Source: Hymenopellis radicata
Taxonomy: Eukaryota > Basidiomycota > Agaricomycetes > Agaricales > Physalacriaceae
Reading direction: 5' to 3'
Assembly (NCBI GenBank): GCA_015501595.1
Contig: JADNRX010000193.1
Location: 41,070 to 105,069, forward strand
Length of the DNA: 64,000 bases
The notes under the pieces were generated by a model that searched no databases, had not been told where the DNA came from, and was given only the letters and a program-made list of their open reading frames with translations. Positions 24,900 through 33,771 of the stretch are shown here, in pieces; positions within the stretch are counted from its first letter, which is position 1, and each line of letters begins with the position of its first letter. The position numbers and the translations under genes were made by a program.

Positions 24900-25466
24900 T
24901 TTTTTGGCGATGAGCGGCGGCGTCTGGCGTTGAGGACCAAGTTCAACGTAGCGTGACCACTAGGACTGCAAATAAACGTGTTCATTATGTACATGTACAC
25001 CGACGAGTAAAGAAAGCCGACGCTGTCAGAGGCTGTCAGACGGGAAGCGCAATGACGCGTCAGAAGCATGATAAGATTAGGCCCAAATGGGCAGGTTGAG
25101 GTGTCGGCTTAAATTCCCACTCCCACCACCACCACTACGGCTCCCACCACCACCATCACCACTTCTCCCACCACCACCACCACCCTCAGTCTGTGCTCAT
25201 GCACGGCTGAGTGTCCCCGTGCCATTGCCCGGGGATGCTCGCCGAGCATGAATGAACTTTGGGTGTTTGGCGGGGTTGATCCGCGAGATCCGTCGATAAC
25301 CCGGATCGTATGCGAGTACTCGCAAACCTCGCGAGTACTCGACTCGTTTGACTCGCGAGTCAACGCGGGTCGAGTCAAACGCGGATCACGGATCGAGGCT
25401 CTTGGCCTCGAGTACTCGCCTCACGGATCGCGAGTCAGACCCGGATCTGACTCGTTGAGGTCTCTA

Positions 25467-25474
25467 GGCGTACT
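25467..25474. repeat. 8-bp target-site duplication, right
   Basis: GGCGTACT directly follows the complement of the left TIR (GGTCTCTA). Identical to 21053-21060. Confidence 0.9.
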
Positions 25475-26384
25475 AAATGCAGTCGGATTACCGAAGCCCT
25501 GATGCGCTCAGCGCCCTGCTGCAACAAGTCTTGATTCTGCTCGTGGCTCCGAGAACGTGAGATTATCGATGTTGAGGTCGTTCTTCTCGGCATCCGGTCC
25601 TTGCTATGTCCATTCTATGGAACGGCAGAGGGATCAGTAGGGCAAGACCATGGCTCCCGCAAAGTTGTACACACCACCATCAGGAAAACGGTCCTTTGGT
25701 AGTTACTGATGATTAGCCATTAAATACCGCAAAGTGCGATAAATACATTGAGTATCTGACTTACCGAGCTGTCGAGTAATTATGCCGGTCCCCTTTGAGC
25801 TTTACCGTGCATCGCGATTATTCTTGCTTGTTTACTGAAGAATCCAACCCACATTCTAGCATGTTTCTTTCCAGTTTCAGACATCAGGAAACGGGTTCCT
25901 AGCCTAGAGGATAACTGAGTCAACCACAGTGAACATGGTTGCCTAGAGGACATCAGGGTGTAAACTCTGCCCGGTTAACTTTGGCAAAGGTTCAGGTCCA
26001 AACATTCTTTCAAGATGCCTTGAGTCTAACTCACGATCACTCAAAGATGCCTTGACTCTAACTCAAGATCACTCAAGTCATGTTCAAAGCAGCTCAAGCT
26101 GTCCCAAAATAAGATATATGTAACTTAGGTTCACTACAAAGCTACCTACAGCAGCTCAACACAACATAATTCAGACTGAAATCAGTCAAGCAAACTATGC
26201 AAAGCCTCCAAGAGACTTGAAACTCGGAAAATTAGCAAAAAAAATGCAGTGCATTCAAATACAGTACATACAGTAATACAGAAGGCCATTATATAAGAGT
26301 AAGGAATATAACAGATCCCATAAGCATATGGCACATCATACAGTATTACACTAGTATACATACTTCACAGGAATTTGATCACAT

Positions 26385-26760
26385 ATTAGTAGTCGTCGTT
26401 GTCGTTGGGTGAGTGGTCAGTCGTTATCGTCTACTGAGCGGTCATCTGATGTGCAGTCGTTGTCGTCTGTAGAGCCGTGGTGGTTATTGAGGGGGGCCGT
26501 CATTGAGGCTTGAGGCAGTCATCATCATAAAGGCGGTCGTCCTCATCGAGATGGTCATCGTCGAGGTTTGAGGCAGCCATCATCATCATCGTTGTCGAGT
26601 CTTGAGCTTGAGGCGGTCGTCCGCATCGAGGTGGTCGTCGTTGTCGAGGCTTGAGCTTGAGGCGGTCGTGCGGGAATCGTTGTTGAGGCTCAAACCAACA
26701 GTCGGTGAGGAGGTAGTTGAGGTAGTTGCTGTCAGTGTGTAGTGGGTGTCGCCCATATGT
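26385..26760. repeat. GTC/TGAGG-rich degenerate minisatellite
   Basis: Imperfect repeats of a unit like GTCGTTGTCGAGGCTTGAG followed by CTTGAGGCGGTCGTC. Related GTCGTC/CATCATC units occur again at about 27415-27560. The two arrays bracket the Rho relic. The open frames they create are composition artefacts. Confidence 0.7.
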
Positions 26761-26814
26761 CTGTGTTGCAATGTGTCAGTGGGAGGAATGAGACGACAAG
26801 GGACACCGTCGCAC

Positions 26815-27363
26815 ATCAACATGCTAGCGCAGGTAGCAGTTTCGAAAACTTCATCGAGACCTTCGATCTTGACTGCCGAGCATTCCTTGTTCTTGAGTCA
26901 CCCAGTTGCCGGCAGCACCTGTTCGCAGATCGGCCTTGCAACCGACGAGGATGAGAGGGATTGTAGGACCACATATAGACCGCACTTCCGCTATCCACTG
27001 TCATCGAATATTAGTAAAAAGTCAGGACGAAACGAGATGTCTTGTCTGACCTTTGTTTCAACGTTCTCCAACCAATACGGAGTGTCAATAGCAAAGGCGA
27101 TCAGAATAACGTGAGATTTTGGAAGGACGTGGGTCGTGAGCGCTAGAGAAGGCTTATTGTGGTGGTGGGGAGGCGAATGATGGTGGGGGCGTACTTCATA
27201 CTCTTCCTGGCCGCTAGAAACAAGGTGAGTGACCAATAATTGAAGCTAGTGAAAGGTACGCACGCCGTATCCCAGAGCGCCAGCTGGATGGGCTTCTCAT
27301 CAAGATGAATTTCCGCAACGTAGTTATCGAACACGGCTGGAGGACGAGTAACCCACTCGGTTG
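26815..27363 (-). pseudogene. Rho-family GTPase relic lacking the P-loop exon
   Basis: Spliced segments match a Rho GTPase. Segment 27363-27264 has the effector region (RPPAVFDNYVAEIHLDEKPI) running into WDTA. A 50-nt intron (27263-27214) follows, and the next segment restores the switch II motif DTAGQEEYE. A further segment gives LPKSHVILIAFAIDT and ends in ENVETK. A 53-nt intron (27050-26998) follows, then WIAEVRSICGPTIP and ILVGCKADLR. A later block reads ECSAVKIEGLDEVF, but in another frame, with about a dozen residues missing before it. No exon with the nucleotide-binding GxxxxGK(S/T) loop exists upstream, and no CAAX end was found. The retained introns show a genomic DNA-level copy rather than a retrocopy. 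It sits inside the probable 25882-30709 element and cannot encode a working GTPase. Confidence 0.8.
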
Positions 27364-27414
27364 CTAGATAGAAACTAGTCGTGAGTGAAGGGTAGTTCGT
27401 CAGCGTCATACGGA

Positions 27415-27560
27415 GCAGTCATCATCGTCGTGTGAGAGCGGTGCTTATCGGGGGAAGTTCGTCATCGTTGTAGGGAGCAGTCGACACGTCGTCGTGGAAG
27501 GGAGCAGTCGTCATTGTAGTTGCGAGCAGTCCTCATCATCATCAGTGGGAGGACGCCTTC
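27415..27560. repeat. CATCATCGTCGT/GAGCAGTC minisatellite
   Basis: Degenerate repeats of GAGCAGTCGTCATCGT-like units upstream (minus sense) of the first retained Rho exon, where the missing P-loop exon would be expected. Related to the array at 26385-26760. Confidence 0.55.
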
Positions 27561-28579
27561 GTCGTCGGTGGGAAGACGCCCTCGTCATCGGAGAGCCCGT
27601 GCGGCTCATGGGGTGACTGTAAGAAACAAAGCAAGATGATCAGTCGCATGAAACAAAACCCAACATACACGTGATGCCTACGTGGCACCAGTTGGGATGA
27701 ACTTGTTGAATTTTTAGAGAAGGGGGAAAGAAGTCGAATGAACATTGCATACTCATAAAGGTTGTGCTGAATTTGAAGGACTTCCCGAAACAGGGTGTAG
27801 GTTCAGCCTGGAGACGACACCGCCTCCCAACCATGGGCCCACAAAGCCCTGCTCAAGGTCGGCCTGGCTCTGAGTGGGCCTACGGTTGGGTGTAGTGTCG
27901 CGGTGTGGCGGCGGCAAACATGATAGAGCTGTTGTTGTCGGTGAGCTCAGGCAAAAAGGAAACCAAAATGAGAACGCACGGCGAAATGCTGCTCGTCTGC
28001 AGACGAGACAACATTCATTCCTCAAGTGCCAGCTCTTACGAAGCCCAGTCGTGGTTGCAGCACGGGCATCGCGTTGCCTGAGTCAACGACGCCGTTGATG
28101 CGAAGTGCAGCCTAATTTAACAGGGCTTACGCGGAGCAAGCTCAACTAGCTGAATGATATAGAGACCAAGTGGCGGTAGAGAAGGACGGAAGCGCGAGTG
28201 GTCGACGACGAAAGTGGATGATGGTAGTGCATGAAGAAGGTACGGCGACTTGGGAACAGTTTGACCACTAACCGGAGTCCCGGGCCTGATATCCGGTCAT
28301 CATTGAATGCGCCGTAGACGACGAACAAGCACATTTGAAGACTTAAAAACTGCAGGCCGTAGTGCTAAGGAACATGATTCGACGTCTTATCAAAACGAAA
28401 GTGGACGACATACCGCGAAGAGTATACAAGTCATAGTGCTAGCAAACCAAGTGAGTGTTAGACATTCATATAGGCCAAAAAATTGACCAAAAAATAAAAC
28501 ACTCTAAATTACGTTGAGAATACAATGCGCCATCAACGAAAGCTCAAATCGCCTTCGTTATGGTGCTAGACGCCCCGCA

Positions 28580-28617
28580 AGTGGTTTAAAACCACTCGGA
28601 ACGATCATCCGAGTGGT
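28580..28617. repeat. double inverted-repeat hairpin
   Basis: Two overlapping hairpins: AGTGGTTT-A-AAACCACT at 28580-28596, and ACCACTCGGA with its complement TCCGAGTGGT (28591-28600 and 28608-28617, 7-nt loop). They share the ACCACT arm, so they are mutually exclusive. A run of T follows at about 28631. Confidence 0.8.
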
Positions 28618-28726
28618 GATCGCGCGGGTTTTTTGAGTGCCAAGTACTGCTCTTACCACGACGATGCCCGTGTAAGCCCTCTCGGAGGCCGCTCTGTCCG
28701 ATATGCAGGCTTGATCCGACATTTTC

Positions 28727-29311
28727 GACAACGTCCGTTCCACCAGAACGGCGACAAGGAGCTGCGTAAGCCCTCGACAGCAGGCAGCATATTTCCTCCT
28801 CCATTTCCAGAGGACAACGGTAACAACAGGATGAACGAAACGGGCTTAGCGGCGGAGAAAAGAGGACGATTGTGCAGGACGAGTTGCTGCTCGTTCTGCA
28901 TGCGCGGGTGCGGCATCCTTTCCATATTTCTGACTGTGCTCACCAGATCTTATCTAGCTTTTTTTCCCCAACGAGACCCTATATCTGAAGGACCAGTCTC
29001 CGCGTAAGCCCCAGACGACGGGCAGCAGCTTTGTAGCGGCGACTCGAACCGCGTTTCGGAATAGTGTTCGGACTTGTTCCTTTCCTCACCATCAATGCCA
29101 GTGACCCTCAGGACGACAAATTACGACCACGGCTATCAGCAGCCATGATACGGCGGTCGTCTACGACACCCGCGACCGACTCTGAATCGTGGGCTAGTGT
29201 TACGGAGACCGACTTTGCGTCGTCTCCTCATTGTACGACAACGACAACGTGTCTGCCACCCGAACGACGATAAGGAGCCGCGTAGGCCCCGAACTGCAGG
29301 CAGCATTTGGA
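28727..29311. repeat. approximate 70-bp repeat, two full copies and one partial
   Basis: 28727-28797 and 29236-29311 share the order GACAACG, GAACG(G)CGA(C/T)AAGGAGC and CGTA(A/G)GCCCC, ending with CAGGCAGCAT. A partial copy lies at about 28999-29037 (CCGCGTAAGCCCCAGACGAC). The spacing is about 240-500 bp. The function is unknown; it is internal to the probable 25882-30709 element. Confidence 0.6.
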
Positions 29312-30440
29312 GCAGCAGAAGCCTTGAACTAGGCAGGTCAACGAGGCACCTCTACCCATCGTACGGTCCCTTCTCGTCTGATGCTCGCGATCTGGAGGGG
29401 CAGCTGAATTTTGGTTTCGGCTTTGAAGGTGTCGCCCAGGCGTCCGGCCACCACCACACTCGCTAAGTCTCTTTGCTGCTCAACTGTCATGTGTTGGAGA
29501 TGCAGCAAGATGATCGTTGGCGGGGTGTCGAGAATGGCGGCGTCGCGGACTCGTCCAACCCGAAAGGTGTGTCCACTTTGTGTCCACTGGTCTGCTCTTC
29601 GACTGTCGCTCAACCTCTCTAGGATGGACGCCAGTCCCATATATGACGATAACAGCGATGTCAGGATGGCCAAGAACGCGAACTTTCCAGCGCTATTAGG
29701 CAGCGCTGCTTTGCCAGACCGTCGCTCGCGGCTCACTTGCCGTGATCTGAACGACCACCATTCGGGAGGCGAACGATCCCCGCACACACGAGGATGGCGG
29801 CCGAACGAATTTTTGTTTGTTTTGCGCCCGTATTTCTTCTATTTTTCTATCTTACTCTGTAGCCCGTGCCCTCGAGACTACGGCGCTACGCTACGCTTAC
29901 TCAGTGACGGCGCGATATAAGCCACGGGAGTGGCGACACCAGGATGCCGACTCAGCGGACCATGATGCTGTCACGAACTTCGAGGGTACAGTTGTGAGTT
30001 CTCTATAAGCTAACGGATATTGAGGCCTTATCTTTCATCGTTTGCGCAATCTCTGTGGGCGCGGATAAATTATAATGCAGACCGGCAAGGAAGAGTGGGG
30101 GATTTATTCCTTTTGCTTGAGAGCAACACTGACACGGTGCATCTTTTTCCCGCTTTTCATACGCGCTTACGAGTTCTGCCTCATGGATCATCACAATCGC
30201 TGTGTGCGGGTAGGTGGGTGTTGGACAGGCCCGAGCAGGCACTTGGTAGCTTGCGATTTCGTGCATGGTATGTTTGTAGTATAATTGTGCTACAAACGCC
30301 TGCCTGAAACAGTGGATCATGCCAGTTTCGTAGCACGCGCCTCCCTTCATTCTTCGCAATGATTGCATTATTTGTGTAAATATGTGGTGACAGAGTCAGG
30401 ATATCTAGACCATAGTCGGCTTTGTGTTTGAGGTACCCTA
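29312..30440. other. interior of the probable element, no gene
   Basis: Open frames on both strands overlap (for example 29338-29787 minus, 29411-29920 plus) without motifs or splice-consistent partners. I see no coding signal. Confidence 0.4.
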
Positions 30441-30648
30441 ATCACACTCAAGTTGCTTAGAGCAAGGGACTGTGATACCATTTGTCTTCGAGTGTGCTTG
30501 AGTTATTGTGAGTCGAGAGCTACAATGCCCGGTACCTTGAGCAGGCTTGGAGTAAACTTGATAGCCTCAAGGTAACTCAAGCTTGTGAGTGCTGCAGTCT
30601 ATAGCTTGAGATAGCCAAAGATGCCTCGGGACACCTCAGTGCCCTCTG

Positions 30649-30673
30649 GTTAATCACTGTTACAGTGATTAAC
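30649..30673. repeat. 25-bp near-perfect palindrome in the element end
   Basis: GTTAATCACTGT and its exact complement ACAGTGATTAAC are separated by a single T. It lies about 25 bp inside the right inverted end. The left end has only a decayed counterpart near 25910-25945. Confidence 0.9.
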
Positions 30674-30709
30674 TCAGGCAGCCTCTGGCCCACAGACAGT
30701 TTCCTGATG

Positions 30710-31630
30710 GAGGTATTCATGTCGGTTTCACAAGTAGAACATGGGACCAAGCAATGGCCACACGGCACATTATACGAGCTCAAACCAAACGTGGAGACGT
30801 TCTCTGGAGAGGTGAGTAGCTACAGCCTTTTTATAAGTTAACAGTCTCTAACGATTTTCTTAGCGAAAGGATTGCAGGATATGCAATCCAAATCTCCGAC
30901 CTCCTCACCTTTCTACCTCGGCGTTCTTCTATGCGATCTCCCTTGTACTATTAAGCCGGCATTCCCGACGTCCCCTCTCGCCACATGGCCACGACTCACC
31001 TTCGCTCCAGACACGCTCTCATTGTTATTCTGACTACGACTTCGCCTTCACCTGTAACTCCGACGAGATCTTGATCTCGTTATTTCCCGCCTGGCATTTG
31101 GAAAAGACTCGGGTGACACGAACGGTGAGCTCTCCCGCGCGTTGCACTTTGTCTCTGCTGACAGGTGCAGCAGCAGCGTATATTTACGAATAGGAAGATT
31201 AGTGCGCTCCGTCGTTGTTGCAGGCCCGTGTCTTTGTGTCGTCTGAATGCCAATCCTTTTGTCATTATCTCTGCATTCTTCCCATCATGAAGTCGAGTAG
31301 AGATTACATTCCACCAGCTACTTCGACCTACAAGAATCAGACATCGTCCCAAGACAGACGGTTCCTTGCCCATAGACCCCAGCCATGCCAAGAAGACGAC
31401 ACTTGAATACTAGTCGAAGAACCGTCTCTGAATCACGTACCTATTGGTACTAAGTGTTATGATACGAACAAAGGGAAAGGAAAGTAATGTTCTAAGCCTA
31501 TACATGATCCGTAGCTTCACCGTCCTCATCCCCATAGCTTCATCCCCTGACAAGTCATCGGCCAGTTATAGCCTTCCATTTGTGAGAAGGCCAGAGCCAT
31601 ACCTCCAGCAGCCCCGCTGTCCGAGCCCGC
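30710..31630. other. intergenic region
   Basis: No supported gene. Short frames only, up to 103 codons, with no motifs. Confidence 0.45.
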
Positions 31631-32577
31631 GCGCATCAATCGACCTCAGTGCCTTGATCAATTCAGCGTGGCTCGGCGCGCGTTTGTGGGATACTTGTGC
31701 TGGGGATCGAAGTTGAATGCGTATTCTTGTGGCGATGGTGATCATGCCACTGACCATGGTAGGGTGCATGGAGGAGGCGGAAGTCATGAGAGGTCGTAGG
31801 CATCCCGAGCCTGGTGTAAACTCAACTGAAAGTCAGCAGATGGGACGGCGTGTAGGGCCGTTCTGCGCCCGGACTCTGCAGGATATCGTCCACAATTTTA
31901 AGCCTACAAGATCCCACATTAACGCTCAACATGATAAGAATCCGGACGCAATTATAGATACTTACTATCTCGTCGCTCGAATACTCGCAACCTCCCTCGG
32001 TTACTAGACCCTCGTAGTCCAATCGATAACCTCCATCAGGTCAATATCTGGACGCGCCGAATACCATCCTGCCTAGTGCATCGTCAGGATAATGCCAGTG
32101 GCAGACAAGGGGATGACGTTACAGGGCAACACGATGGGTGGGCTGTGTGATTTCGACGAAAGAAAATAAATGACACGATAATCGTAGCTGCAACTTCTGG
32201 ATTGATCGTGTACAGCCGCCCACTAACCCGACCGTCGTCCAAGACGAAACCTCCATACCTGCCTTCTCAGGAAGCCCAGGACGTGCATCAGCTGGCGGGT
32301 CCCCACAAAGAAGATAACCTTTTCCTCTTTGTATAGAGACGATGGTCTCCAGAATGAGGAGAATTGGCGGCTCCTCTTGGAAAGACGGTCAGGGATTGGG
32401 GCGATGGTGCGAATGCAGGATGTGGCAGAGCTGTCGATATCGTCGCTGTCCATGTGTCCGCGTAGTGTAGGGCGATAGTTGTAGAAACCCCATGTATATC
32501 TAGCCTAGCAAATATGACCTCTGAAACACATTTTGAAAATGATTGTATAGAGCACCCATTGTGCAGGGCGAAGCCCT
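31631..32577. repeat. dispersed repeat, copy B
   Basis: The blocks 31631-31779 and 32062-32577 match copy A (19395-19529 and 19961-20470) in the same order and orientation, and end in the same AGGGC-GAA-GCCCT hairpin. The partly conserved minus-strand frame of copy A is interrupted here. Copies A and B bracket the transposon-rich interval. Confidence 0.75.
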
Positions 32578-33771
32578 AAGCAATGCTCTAGCCCATCAAG
32601 TATGGTCTAATTTTCCCAAGGCGTCGGCACAGCCGTGTTCAGGTTGGCAAAAAGTGATAGTGGTAGTTGTGAACGCAATGTTCAAAATAGTTGGATAAGA
32701 GGTAACCGGTCCAGGTCGATAATGCGGCTTTCAAGGACCGTGCACCGGCGCGTCGGAGAGGACATGAGATCGAAGCGAGGCGTGCGGTGTGCTTGCATCT
32801 GGAGAAAATGTAAGAATTGAGGCGAGAATGGGTAGAGTGATAAACATACTTTGTCAATAGACTATAGTGACACTGTCGCGTCGTGGGCGCACCCAGGATA
32901 TGGCGAACCTGTTGGTCCAGGTGCATCGGCTGGCTACACCGGTTCAACGAGCCCATTCCGTCAGGTGGACAACCCAACACAGATCTCTGGCTAGACGTCT
33001 CCTCATACGAAATGAGCTCTTTGATGCGCCCGGCCTCCACGGCGCGCAACTATTCTCTTCGCAGCATCCAAAGACCGTGCAGCGGCATTTCCACTGGATG
33101 GCGGAACACGGCGTCGACGGTGTTTTCCTACAGCGCTTCGCAGGGCAGTACAATACAGCTCCCGGTGGCTAAAGCGAAGGTGGACGTGGGATGATCAGGA
33201 TAGGTGGGCGAGCTCGTCCGTGCGGTGGCGGAGAGGGAGAACAGAGTCTGGGTGATCATGTACGACATCTCTGGTGTCTCTACCGATGCCTCCGTGCTGT
33301 TGTGGGAAATGGCGAGCGATTCCAGAGACTATTCCGTGATGTCATGGCGCCATGAGGAGAAAGTGATTGTTGGTACATGTGTAAGCTCGACGTTACCGTC
33401 GAGTCACTGAGTCGAGTCGCACAGTCGGTAACAGGATCAAAGCGTCTTTGTTGTCGCGGTAGTCGTGGTGTGGAGGGGACACTTTCGTCGTCTTACTCGC
33501 CCTGACCCTTTCTCTTGCTTCTTCTTCTTACAGGTCCCGTTGACAGCTCCGAGTCGGTCCGAGCAGCAACCGGTAATTCAATATTTTTAGATGATCGGGC
33601 TATCGCGCCCTCACGCTAGAAATGGCAATGGCGCGTCTTGCCTTCTACTCGCTTTATATCTTCGTGCTTCGCCCCACCCCTTCGATAGTCACTCAATATA
33701 ACCATTTTTGACTGCCTTCTGGCAGATTACGCGTCTTAGTTCTTTAGTTCTCTCGGACCACCACCGTCAAG
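32578..33771. other. intergenic region
   Basis: Overlapping frames at 32639-33049 (-) and 32867-33194 (+) carry no motif. From about 33640 the sequence becomes pyrimidine-rich with a TATATC stretch, a plausible promoter for the gene starting at 33772. Confidence 0.4.

Larger units (their letters stand above)
21061..25466 (-). mobile_element. intact 4.4-kb DNA transposon with SWIM/DDE transposase
   Basis: The element is bounded by perfect 17-bp terminal inverted repeats (TAGAGACCTCAACGAGT at 21061 and its complement ending at 25466), with identical 8-bp target-site duplications outside. Beyond the TIR both ends carry about 150-250 bp of subterminal repeats of GAGTACTCG, GACTCG and GGATC words. 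One three-exon transposase gene occupies 24899-21940 on the minus strand. Short TIRs, an 8-bp duplication and dense subterminal repeats are hAT-like features. The protein instead has the Mutator-like DDE fold signature plus a SWIM zinc finger. The perfect duplication and intact gene suggest recent insertion. The interior also holds a (GGA)n tract and a CCA-rich stretch near 25116-25185. Confidence 0.9.
25882..30709. mobile_element. probable 4.8-kb non-autonomous DNA element
   Basis: The two ends are imperfect inverted copies. The left starts CATCAGGAAACGGG at 25882. The reverse complement of the right starts CATCAGGAAACTGT (ending 30709). Both continue through CC(T)AGAGG, CTGAGTNAA and a second CC(T)AGAGG block over about 75 bp. 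Behind each end is a subterminal zone crowded with CTTGAG/CTCAAG words (about 26010-26160 and 30440-30610). No transposase frame is visible inside. The interior carries a Rho GTPase relic, GTC-rich minisatellites and a set of approximate 70-bp repeats. I could not find a convincing target-site duplication, so the exact ends remain uncertain. Confidence 0.55.
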
